Positions 1 through 10,603 of a DNA stretch of 64,000 nucleotides are shown here, piece by piece. The DNA lies in NCBI GenBank assembly GCA_021904315.1, contig CM038914.1, positions 5,022,001 through 5,086,000 of the forward strand, written 5' to 3'. The position numbers and the translations under genes were made by a program. The notes beneath the pieces are model-generated. The model saw only the letters and a program-made list of their open reading frames with translations. It ran no database searches and was not told where the DNA came from. Source of the stretch: Sphagnum magellanicum. Taxonomy: Eukaryota; Streptophyta; Sphagnopsida; Sphagnales; Sphagnaceae. Within the stretch, counting starts at the first letter, position 1; the number at the start of each line of letters is the position of its first letter.

Positions 1-2986
1 TGCAAGTCTAGTTCTTATCAATGGAAATCATCTCCTCTTCCATGGCACATATCCATCCAATATTAGTAACCACATCAAAGAAAATGGTTGGTTTTTCAAT
101 GAAATCATCAATAAGTTCATCTCATTAAGATGATCCTTAAACCTTGTGGAAGGTGTTCACATAAGTGGGATGCCATGTTGAATAGATGAAATGGATTCAC
201 CTTCCAGCAACAAAGGCACCCATGGAAGTAGACCATCAAGGAGGACCCGATGTGAAATATTGAAACAATTGGTGATGAAAAAGGAATAATTTCAAGACAA
301 TCACCTTATGAACTATAATTTGTTAAATCAAAAAAATTAGATAGTCCAAAAAAAAATTGTGGTTAGAAGGTCAATTCAAGCTAATAAGAATCATTATGTA
401 AATATACATGTAAAGAATCTCCCAAAAAACATTTAAATTTCAAATCATTTCAAAGTTCATTAAATAATGAAAAACGCCAATTACAATGTTTTTAAAATAT
501 TGTATCCTAGTTAGATTCATTATAAATATTTTCACAAGTTTCCATAATATATTATAAACATTGGTATCTAAACACATTGAAAAAGTTTACCACATTAGTA
601 TTATTTTTTACACTAACATAAGTAAATTCAAACAACCTCTGCCTTACCATGGCTCATGTTAATTTGAATTCGCCTTGCAATGTAAAGTGGGCATGCGAGA
701 TCTATTGGCCAAGCTACCACCCATAGTTGTGTTTCTCAACAACTCATTAAAATATTCATTAAATGCATATGGGGATGCATCAATATAAATTTCATTATCA
801 TGAAATCACTTACAACCTCAAGGGTTGATGGTTCTTTCATCAAAACATACATCTTTGTTGATGAGATTTTTTTTGAGGGTGGATAATAACATTTAAAGGT
901 CTTGGTTTTTATATCATAGCATATAAGAACACATCACAAAGATTTTGGGTTCAATTTCATATGCCTTTCATCAACCACATGCACAAGATCCTCAATTTAT
1001 TCAAATTTGATTTTTGACAATAAAACTTTCATATGGGTGATGCCTTGGTTAACTCTTGTCAATGAAAGGTTTGTGAGCAAATTTGCAATGGAAACTATGT
1101 TTGCCTATAAGTATATTAGGACCGAAGTTTCATAAACCATGATTTGAATTTTTTCATCAATGTTCAATTTTAATTTTTTTCAACACTTCATTTTAGCGGG
1201 TTGTGTATGATTTAATAAGTTGTCTTCTAATTCCAACTTGAGTAAAATATTGTTGGAATTTGTTAAACAAATATTCCCCGAGCCTTTGTCACTTCTTAAG
1301 CATGAATCTTTTTGCCTATGGCATTTTCCAAAAATGCCTTGAATCTTTTGAAGTAAATAAATGTTTGAGATTTGTGTTTGAAGAAATACACCCACCCATT
1401 TATGCTAAATCATAAATGAATGTGATGAAAAACCAAGAGAATTATAATATTTTAAAAGATTTAACTATTCACACTTGAAATATGCTAAGTGGCCATGCAT
1501 AATAGTTTGAAACATCCATATTTTTGTTACAAACATGATTTGAAGCACCCTTTTTTCGAACTTTACAAAAAGATCTAACATCAAAATTAGAAGTTTGCTT
1601 AAAGGCTATGGAAAACAATCATGAAGACATAGTTGAGGCTAGTGAAGAACTAAAGAAAAATCAAAAGGAGATGACATCTGTCATGCAAGAGATGTATTTC
1701 ATTATGAAAGAAAAATTAGGTGGTCATGGCAATCAATATGGATTGGAATGCCCCAAAGGAATAGATGTTGCCAAATCCATTGATGGTGACATTAAAGTGG
1801 TAAGAAGGAATTAACCTGAAATTAACAAAGCAAAAAATTCTTGCATTTTGAGATTATTTAGGTGTGGAGTTCACTAATTGACGTAGGGAATTAACAATTA
1901 AACTTCTTGGGGTGTGCAATTACATAATTCATTCACCTAAACATGTTGCACAATTGAATTGTTGCAATTTTTTTTATTCACCTAGATAGTAACATTTTGA
2001 ACTCACCACCGCACGAATTACATGTGGTTCATGAACAAAAGTCAAAAGAATAAGCACATGGGATGCCACATATTGTTGTAGTTGTAAATACTACAACATT
2101 GTCAAGCCTTGCAACAAAAAGAAGAGTATGTGTGGTGAACTTACCCATGGTGGAACATAGGTGAAAAAAAACCAACCCTAACATGGTGAACTTAAATAAA
2201 CAAATATGTTCAAGTCTCCATGGCAAGAAAATTGTGATTGGTAGTGCAGAAAAAAAATACTCGTGTGGCCCCAAAAGAGGTGAACCCTAATTCACTTGCA
2301 GTGCTTGTTTTGTTTACTTGCCAAATAGGTAGCTTGATAACAAGGTCCACCATTTGTTGGTTTTAGATGTGAATGGCTTACTATGTGAAACATCGCATTT
2401 GAAATATGTCCAAAACAAATGGAAACCAATAGTTCATGAAGCGAGATGTGGAAACAAATTTGTGAATCTTCGACCCAACTATTGTAAGTTCCTAAAGTTA
2501 TGTAGCTCAAGGTTTGATATTGCCATTTAGAAAATGATCCACAACCACCTAGAAAAATTTGTAGCCCATGGTACAATTTCTATTAGGGGAGAAGAGTGGT
2601 GTCCACCTTGTCTTTGTGTGGGGTGTGAAGAAATGCTAGGAAACAAACATTCCACATCCTAAAAATCTGCATAGAAAGTTGGTTTTGAAAAACATGTCAA
2701 AGGTGTGGGAAGAAATCAGTCCAACATTTAGGCAACTAAATTGATCTAACATTTTATTGATAGACGATTACCCATACAAATGCATTGGGAATGTTCATTT
2801 TTCATACATTTTGCCCCACCCATTCGGTATTCAAATAGAGGACAACTACTTATTGGAAAGTTTATGGCCTTACTTGGTTGGGTTGTTTAAGTGTCCAAGT
2901 ACCTTACAATATGTTGCAATGAATCCACACATGGGCAACATTGACTCACAAGTCAAAACCCCCAATGGCATCTGATAAGAGATTTT
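1..2986. other. AT-rich intergenic DNA without a recognised gene
   Basis: About 3 kb of AT-rich sequence full of stop codons in all frames. The longest open stretches are under 100 codons and match no family I know. One short plus-strand frame (1608-1814) is rich in Glu, Lys and Met and would form a coiled coil, but it has no partner exons. I see no RNA gene and no clear repeat unit here. It reads like decayed mobile-element or neutral intergenic DNA. That interpretation is inference. Confidence 0.5.
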
Positions 2987-3906
2987 GAGCTCGGTCGTCT
3001 CTCTCCTTTCTCTCTGTAGCTCGAGAAGGGAAGGGGCTGGGCACGGGTGGATTGTGTCCGAACATCACGGGTACCCACTAGAGCGCTGGTGCTAATTTAG
3101 CAATGGCACATCCCGAACAAGCTGGTGAGCTTGCCGCGTCACATTGTACCTGGCCCGCTCCTTGAATATAGCGATGATGGCGTAGTTGCCTGCATGACGA
3201 ATATGCACGGCCTCGAGAGCGAGCGAGGAAGTGAGTTTCTTTGCGAGAGAGAGAGAGAAGAGTGAAGAGAGGCGGCGTTGATCTCTTCTACCCCCGGCTT
3301 CTCTTCTTCCCCGACCGGTTTGTCTTTTTTTCTCATCCAACTACATTTCATCCAAATTTAGATGAGAATTCAAAAAACTTTCGTTTCCCTTCGTGAAAGC
3401 GATTACATGGGATGAGATATTCCCCGATCGATGCATTAAGGACGGAAAATCGACTACCCTTCCGCTCTCGGTCGTCGACTATAGGTGTTCATCAGCCTCT
3501 AATCCGTTGGGCAAGAAGCCGTCGCCGGCAACGGTCAGGGACATTCAGTGCGAAATGTGCTCGTTTTCGGACATTCAAGACGAATTTAGGTAATCAATCA
3601 TAACTAAAGCTGGTCGGGCTGTTGGGCAGAAACAAGAGACTGAGATTAGCGGGTAGGGTCAAATTTTGGATGGGGTCCGGGGCGGTGACGAAGCCCGGTC
3701 TCCCCACGAAGATCCAGGTCCCGGGCCATAAACCAAGCTCTTTGCCACGAGTGGACCGGAACAGGGCCCGTGTGTTTCCAAGGGCTATCGCCGACACTTG
3801 CCCGGGTACCCGAGCTTGGTCGTCTCTCTCCTTTCTCTCTGTAGCTCGAAAAGGGAAGGGGCTAGGCATGGGCGGATTGTGTCCGAACGTCACGGGTACC
3901 CACTAG
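2987..3906. repeat. Pair of 95-bp direct repeats flanking the left foldback arm
   Basis: The segments 2987-3081 and 3812-3906 are near-identical direct copies. Both run from a GAGCT(C/T)GGTCGTCTC start through a TCTCTCC-rich stretch to the end GGGTACCCACTAG, with only a few substitutions. The first copy lies just outside the left arm of the inverted repeat and the second in its spacer, so 3082-3811 is bracketed like a small insertion or duplication. This block is more GC-rich than its surroundings. It could be a remnant of a non-autonomous element with terminal direct repeats, but no coding capacity was found. Confidence 0.7.
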
Positions 3907-4745
3907 TTAGGTAAGAGGGAAGAAAAAACACATGCATCCCAAGCAGGTTTTTTTTTCCACAAAATAATGTTTCGATTTTTTGACCCCCAAAAAAATTGGG
4001 AAATTTTCGAAAATTTGCGTTTTTAAAGTGTAAATTCGACTAATTTTGCGAAAAAATTGCCAATTTTGTTGATATCACAAAATTGAAGAAAAAACCCTGA
4101 TCCCAAGTTTGATCCCAAGTCTCCAGGCGAAATCCCGGGCCAATTCCAGGCTCGATGATTGGGGGCCATGGGAACCCCCCCCCCCCCCCCCCCCCCCGGC
4201 CCGCTCCCTCCCTCGGACCCCATCCAAAATTTGACCCTACCCGCCAATCTCAGTCTTTTGTTTCTGCCCAATAGCCCGACCAGCTTTAGTTATGATTGAT
4301 TACCTAAATTTGTCTTGAATGTCCGGAAACGGGCACGTTTCGCACTGAACGTCGCTGACCGTTGCCGGCGACGGCTTCTTGCCCAATGGATTAGAGGCTG
4401 ATGAACACCTATAGTCGACGACCGAGAGCGGAAGGGTAGTTGATTTTCCGTCCCTAATGCATCGATCGGGGAATATGCAACTATCGATTCTCTTCGTCTG
4501 CATATCTCATCCCATGTAATCGCTTTCACGAAGGGAAACGAAAGGTTTTTGAATTCTCATCTAAATTTGGATGAAATGTAGTTGGATGAGAAAAAAAGAC
4601 AAACCGGTCGGGGAAGAAGAGAAGCGGGGGGTAGAAGAGATCAACGCCGCCTCTCTTCACTCTTCTCTCTCTCTCTCGCAAAGAAACTCACTTCCTCGCT
4701 CGCTCTCGAGGCCGTGCATATTCGTCAGGCAGGCAGCTGCGCCAT
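3178..4745. repeat. Large inverted repeat (foldback), arms about 510-530 bp
   Basis: The left arm 3178-3683 is the reverse complement of the right arm 4214-4745, with high identity over the whole length. The spacer is about 530 bp. The right arm carries an extra block of about 29 bp near 4474-4502 relative to the left arm, bounded by ATGCA and TGCAT. The spacer holds an uninterrupted C tract of about 29 bases near 4167-4197. Both arms show the same short open frames on opposite strands because they are inverted copies, so these should not be read as genes. It may be a foldback-type transposon or two copies inserted head to head. No transposase is visible. Confidence 0.85.
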
Positions 4746-5573
4746 CGTCGTCTGTGCAGCAGCAGCAAGCTCCAGACACTTTGCTGGGTCTTTGTCTGAC
4801 ATTTTGGTACGCATAATCTTCTGGGGAGTGCTTTCAGCGCTTTACAACAAACACAATAGTTGCTCAAAGGTTCTTGCACGCTGCAACATTGTTGTAGGCT
4901 GTTGAAATCATTCGCAGTGTCTTGGTTTGTTTTTTTTTTTGCTTTGTTTTTGTGTTTCCTCTTGCTTGTCGGCTCCTTTTTTTTTGGCCTCTTCCGGTGC
5001 AACCACAAGCTCTGTGTTCATTCGCACTTTGTGAAAAAAGTGAGGGAAATGTGACGTCTTCTGTGAAGTCTCGTCGTTCAGTGCTCTTGTAGTAGTGGCG
5101 GCTTTCTATGATCATGATTACAACAATAACAGCTCCGTGTCTTTGTGGCTCTTCCGACGGCTGCTGAGGTCTTGTCCTTTTGACAAAGCTTCTTCTGCTG
5201 CCTTTTGCTTTTCCTCTTGCAACGGAGTATACTTTTCTATAGCATAGTTGTTTACCTCTGATCTACAATGCAGTCGGTCGTGGGATGGATGGATGGTCAT
5301 CGTGTTTGGAGCTAGGAATCAATTGCAGGAACTGCTGCTACGAGCTGTGGCTTGAGTAGTAGTCTAGTGTAGGGCAGAGCATCCGTTGAGAGCTGGTTTC
5401 TCTTGTTTCTCGAGCTCCGCGAGTTGTATCCAGTGAAGATAATGCCCAGACGCCAGATTCGGGATTAGCTCCAGCTTCATCTCTTTTGATGCTTCACTTC
5501 CGGTTCTTCCTGAGCCCCAGAGGAGTTGGGTCCATTTTGTGTATTTTCTGTTCGATGACAACTTTTGTTATGT

Positions 5574-6819
5574 TCTGAGTGCATCTAGAGAGTGTTCAGG
5601 AGCCACGAGCTCACAAGTAGCTCTAGCCATTGAACGATCGTGGTCAACATAGTTCACGCTCTAGGTGTTCGAACAATAGTTAAGAATAGTGTCGAAGCAT
5701 CTTGTTCTTGAAGTCTTCATGTACGGACAAGAGTTGGGAATGGGTATCTGAGTTTCTTGTCTTGATGTCTTCATGTATGAACATGAGTTGGGAATGGGCA
5801 TCTGAGCTTCTTGGTCTTGAAGACTTTTTTCATCCAACAGTGTTTTTTCGTCCCTTGTTTGTTGCTAGCAGTTGATAAAGCAAGGCAAGTTCTCTGTTGA
5901 TCAAAAGTAGGTTGGGATATTGCAAGCTGATATTGATGTTTCTTGTACGAGCTTGACTACCAAAGTTTCTTTCAATTTGTTGGTAATCCTTGGCTGCTTG
6001 TGTGTATTTTAATCAGCTTGTGTATTTGGTTGGAAGCTTTTTTAGATGTGATTGTGAAAAAAAATATCAACCAGATATGTGCGAAAATAAGAAGGAGAAA
6101 ATAGAAAGAATTTACAACCTGTTTGCCTGCGAGGGACGTCTTATCTAGGTCTAGCGCCACTATGTTTATGTATAGTGCTGGCTGCCCCCCGCCCTTAACG
6201 CTTGTGTTTTCACCTTTGTTGCAGTCTTCAACACTTTTATGTGGGGTCAGAGGTTGCAGTTCTTGGACTAACTGATTTCGAAAATTATCACTTGTAGTCA
6301 TTATTTCCTTTTGTTGGTAGAGACCATATCTAATATTCCTCCACAAGGAGAAGGTGCCTTGCAATATTAGGCTGAACAGGTATTAACAGTTCATATGTTT
6401 GTCTGCTATAGCCAGAACATAAGCGAATGATTGCAGATGCTAGAGCCCTTCCATTTCTTGTGGGCTTGCAATATCCCAACCTACTTCTGATCAACAGAGA
6501 GCTTGCCTTGCTTTATCAACTGCCAGCAACAAACAAAGGACGAAAAAACATTGTTGGATGAAAAAAGTCTTCAAGACCAAGAAGCTCAGATGCCCATTCC
6601 CAAATCATGTTCATACATGAAGACATCAAGACAAGAAACTCAGATACCCATTCCCAACTCTTGTCTGTACATGAAGACTTCAAGAACAAGACGCTTCGAC
6701 ACTATTTTTAACTCTTGTTCGAACACCTAGAGTGTGAACTATGTTGACCACGATCGTTCAGCGGCTAGAGCTACTTGTGAGCTCGTGGCTCTTGAACACT
6801 CTCTAGATGCACTCAGATT
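5574..6819. repeat. Second inverted repeat, arms about 350 bp with 540-bp spacer
   Basis: Segment 5574-5927 is the reverse complement of 6468-6819, with only scattered differences and short indels. The spacer 5928-6467 is unique. On the minus strand the spacer opens a frame of about 130 codons (6364-5972) with a polar N-terminal part and a hydrophobic end, which I do not recognise. Each arm contains internal direct repeats built on a phrase like CTTCATGTA(C/T)GAACATGAG. A sequence found 110 bp outside the left arm (GATTAGCTCCAGCTTCATCT at 5463) recurs directly after the right arm (6827), so the structure arose by a rearrangement larger than the arms. Confidence 0.8.
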
Positions 6820-6856
6820 TGAGATTAGCTCCAGCTTCATCTCTTTTGCTGTTTAG

Positions 6857-8030
6857 GTCTAAACCTTTACTTAAAACTCATACTTCCATGCAATGTGTTT
6901 AAAGTTTTTAAATTTTATTGAATGTGTTAATGATGTTATGTGGGTGTAAATAATTATGAAATAGTATGTTTATGCCATTGTTTCGGTATTTGCAAATGAA
7001 TAGGGCTATGCAAGGTAGTTCCAAGATTGTGGGCACTAGGCACAAAATGAAAATTTAGTGCAAGTTCAAAATGTTTTGTTGATAACATGACAAAAGCATT
7101 TGAGGCAACCGTTGTTAAACAAGTTGGAAAAGCCTACCCAAGTGTAAGGTCATACTTTTTGCTTTGAATTTTTGAATTGAATGTTCATTTGAAAATGTTG
7201 TCCAAATGTGCTACTAACTTTCATTCCCCTAGATATAAAGGTTTCATACATTCAAGGGTTCAAAGTAAAAGTGTTTTGTTGTTTAAAATATTGATAGGTC
7301 TAGCTAGTTTGATTCATATTATTCATTTGTTTTCAATATGGTTGATCAACTGGGAAGTATGAACTTGATTTTCATTTATTTGATTTGAATTTGTTTTGTA
7401 GTATTGAAAAAACTAAGAATTCATCCTCATGAGTCCTATTGGTAGCACCCAAATTTCTTTTGGATCCTTTGTCAAATTTGGTGGTGATATGACTAAACAT
7501 CATGGTAATTCCATGATAGATGAATATTTATCTATTGGCAATACACAAATGACATTAAAAGGTGCTCATTTGCCAATTCATGAGCTAGATAATGGCCTTC
7601 CACTTTATAGGGTAGATGATGCAATTAATTATAATGTACAATGGCCTTGGAAAGAAACCATTGCATACGATTAATTGGTTCTCAATTGATGATATCTCAA
7701 TTGATTTTGTAGTAACCATTTATCTTTATTATGTATAGATTTCAATTTGTGGCAAATATGAAAATTTTGGTTTTTAAGTTGTAAAATTATGTGTGAGTAA
7801 TGTATGCATTATTTTTTCAGTTCATCATTGTGTTTTCAATGAATCATGTCATGTTTGTGGGTGTTGTTTTATTGCCCATGTAGATTAATATATATAAATG
7901 TTTAGTTTAAGAACATTGACATGGTAAATCCATGTATATTTCAAGTTGAAAATTAGTTTTAAATTATTTATATTAAAAAATGAATTATACAAATCAAGCT
8001 CATAAAGTATTTAGCATGTCAATCATTTGT
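6857..8030. other. AT-rich intergenic DNA, no gene recognised
   Basis: AT-rich DNA with one open frame of 81 codons (7429-7674, plus) that has normal-looking amino-acid composition but no recognisable motif and no convincing flanking exons. The stretch just upstream (about 7000-7170) also reads as short broken coding pieces. It could be a decayed transposon gene. I cannot name a family. Confidence 0.35.
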
Positions 8031-8039
8031 TAAAAAAAT

Positions 8040-8400
8040 TTACCATGTTGCAACCAATTATTGGACCAATTGTTAGTCAAGTTAGTTAAAACAAACATCC
8101 ACATGGCATTCAACTATTCGACCAACTATTAGTCAAGTTAGTTAGAACAAACATCCACATGGCAACCAATTATTGGACCACTTGCTAATCAAAACAGTTA
8201 GAATAGATATCCAAAAACAACAAATTGTTGGACCACCTGTTAATCAAGTTAATAAAAAAGGATTGCCATGTGGTAACCATCTATTGGAACAATTTGTAAA
8301 TCAAGTTAACCACATAAGACGTGCCATGTGGCACCCTATTATAGGGCAATAGGTTAGTCAATTTTGTTATAGTAGACATGCTAGGTTGGTAGGCATGTTA
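8040..8400. repeat. Degenerate tandem array, unit about 62 bp
   Basis: About six diverged copies of a unit built around CCAATTATTGGACCA(A/C)TTG, a TAGTCAAGTTAGTTA(A/G)AACA segment and CATCCACATGGCA. The copies degrade gradually toward the right end. Each unit carries a small internal palindrome (CCAATTATTGG or similar). No coding frame crosses it. This is an old local minisatellite. Confidence 0.7.
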
Positions 8401-8582
8401 GCTAGCAACTTAATCATCCTTGTCAAAATTGATAGGTACACGTCATCAAGCATGTCGATCAAAACATACACTAATAGGCATTCAATCATAATAGATTTAG
8501 TCAAGTTTTTGGCCTAACGACTAGTATGTTCTTACAAAGAAATTTTTGTCCATTGTATACACTAATGTGAACCTGGTGCATA

Positions 8583-8800
8583 ATGCACCTGTCGAGCTTC
8601 CCCCTGTCCGGTCCTTCCCCGCCCGTGCCCCCCCCTGGCCCCGTGCTGGCCCCCCCGCCCGGTCCTTCCCGCCCGTCCCCCCCGCCGCCCGTGCTGGCCC
8701 CCCCCCTGCTGGCCCCTCTCGTCGCCGCCCGTGCTGGCCCCCCCCTGCTGGCCCCTCTCGTCGCCGCCCGTGCTGGCCCCCCCCCTGCTGGCCCCTCTCG
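8583..8800. repeat. GC-rich minisatellite, unit about 40 bp
   Basis: A sharply bounded C-rich block in AT-rich surroundings. The phrases CCCGTGCTGGCCCCCCCC and TGCTGGCCCCTCTCGTCGCCG repeat about three to four times, with poly-C runs of varying length between them. The long open frames here on both strands (Pro/Ala-rich on plus, Gly/Arg-rich on minus) are by-products of the repeat and are not proposed as genes. Confidence 0.8.
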
Positions 8801-9021
8801 TCAGTTGGGTAATAACTGTCATAGAAAACAAAACCCATCAAAAAAAAAAAAAAACAAAGGTCCGAGCAGTGTGCCCCCCCTGCTGCCCCCCTGTCAGTTG
8901 GGTAATAACTGTCACAGAAAATAAAACCCATCAAAAAAAAAAAACAAAGGTTCGGACAGTGCCTGGAAATTACCCGGACAGACAGACAGACACTATAGCT
9001 TTAATATATAAGATTGACCAA
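8801..9021 (+). mobile_element. Duplicated retroposon-like 3' end (possible LINE tail)
   Basis: A module of about 70-90 bp appears twice (from 8801 and from 8895). Each copy contains GTTGGGTAATAACTGTCA, an AAAACCCATC phrase, an A-run and CAAAGGT(C/T)CG. After the second copy comes CCCGGACAGACAGACAGACA and a short AT-rich segment ending near 9021. Short tandem GACA units next to such an AT-rich end resemble the 3' ends of some LINEs (RTE-like), but I see no reverse transcriptase frame upstream. Assignment to a family is inference. The duplicated structure is seen directly. Confidence 0.35.
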
Positions 9022-10603
9022 AAAATTGACTATAACATGTCAAATAAACTAGGGGAACTCCCATGTTTTGTAGTAGTGAGCTACCTTCATTTCTTTACAT
9101 TTGCTTGTTGTGCTTGTTGTTTACCTACCTATTAAAACGTGACCTCTTACTTCATGTGTATTGCCTAATGACTTCAGAATTGCCTACTTACTACCTCTTA
9201 GATCCACTTGACCCCACCTTTTTTTGTTAATTTTTTGGCTTTCATTGCTAAGGGTATTTCACATCATCATATTTCATTCTCTTTGTGTTTTCTAGCTTCC
9301 ATTACTCTCATTCCTCTTGTTTTGTGATTGGGGTGTAAATCATAAGAATTTTAATGCCTCCAACACATGAACTCCAACATTTCGACCACACTCTCCTAAG
9401 TTTTAGGTATGTCACAGGCAATAATCATTGTGATCTTGTTTGCCTTGATCTTGCAACTCTTACTACCCTTCTAGTACAAACATGAAGCTTCAAGGACATC
9501 TGAAGCTTTCACCCCAAGTTTTTGGGTTGTAAGTCACACGAGTGGTCCTACTGATGCAGAGCTTTTATTGCTATCGTTGTTGATGGCCACTACCAGGTGC
9601 CCTTTTCCCCTTCCTCACCATGGTCTTGCTTTGGTGTTGATGTTATTGTTCCGGTTTTGCTACTGATTGTGGTCTTCTTGTTGCTATCTTATTGTTTGTC
9701 ATGGTGTTACAACTTGTTGTGGTCTTTCTCATGCTTCTATTCTTCATGCTCATAGTTTCAATCCCCCTTTCCTCTTCATAGTCTCATTTTTTTCAATTGC
9801 TCTTGTAGGCATTGAGCCCTTCAAGGAGCATGCACCCTCAAAGGAGTTTGCAACATTACAAAAATCTCATACCCAAATTAACTCCCCTTGCAGTCAAGGA
9901 GCAAGTGGCACATGATGTTGAGGAGCAAATGTTGCTTCTTGTCCAACTGTGGACTAAAGAACAAGAACAACTATGCCACCAAGGTTGTAAGGTTCTTTTT
10001 ATAACAATTCTTGTGGCAAATGCCACTGATGGCATATCTTCTTTTAGATATTTGAATCTTCTCTATTATACTTAAGTATTGCATGTCACCTTGCCAACTA
10101 AAGGTATTGCTAACCATGCTACCTATGGGACAGGAACCCAATGAGAAAAAGTATCCTGTCCAATCATCCAGTGCACTGGTGGGTGCTGGCTCACTGTGTG
10201 TAGCTGAGGATCTGGACTCTTACTAGAACTAGCCAAAGGAAGAGATTATGGAAACCAAAACTAAAGGTCTTACTTGGACATATAGTAGACTTTCCCTCAT
10301 ACTTTTGAGTACAAATGAGCTTCCCAGTTCTGCCCCATCCTGGGACATCTGTCCAGACAAGGTTTACTGAGCTTGGCACTTTGTTGACTGCTCAAAGATG
10401 CACATGTGCCAACAAACAACTCAGTGCCAAGAGCCATACATGCCCACATCATCATGAAAGCTCAAATTTTTACTCCAAAATTAGACACTACCCCAATCTG
10501 CAGGGAGCGCTGTCTAAAGGAAAAGGAAGGAACATGGGACCATTATCTCCAGGATCAAGCTGCACAACTTTAGTCCATCTTTCTGAGGCTTCAACATATC
10601 ATG
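9022..10603. other. Intergenic DNA downstream of the sialidase-like gene
   Basis: No gene recognised. The region is less AT-rich than 1-8 kb. Open frames near 9667-10075 are short, overlapping and biased to common codons of TG-rich DNA. A phrase at about 10155-10195 (TGCACTGGTGGGTGCTGGCT, preceded by ATCCAGTG) recurs in related form at 29030-29075. The end of this stretch probably includes the 3' untranslated region of the minus-strand gene that stops at 10604. Confidence 0.4.

Noticed and set aside
1608..1814. 68-codon frame with a predicted coiled coil, possibly a gag remnant
   Set aside because: Too short and isolated, with no zinc knuckle or other retroelement motif nearby.
2757..2975. 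72-codon plus-strand frame next to the first repeat
   Set aside because: Lies in AT-rich DNA without motif. Chance open frames of this size are common here.
7429..7674. 81-codon frame with normal amino-acid composition
   Set aside because: No recognised domain and no splice partner, and upstream frames are broken. Not enough to call a gene.
8521..8934. Long Pro/Ala- and Gly/Arg-rich open frames on both strands
   Set aside because: They follow from the C-rich minisatellite, overlap on both strands, and change frame with poly-C length.
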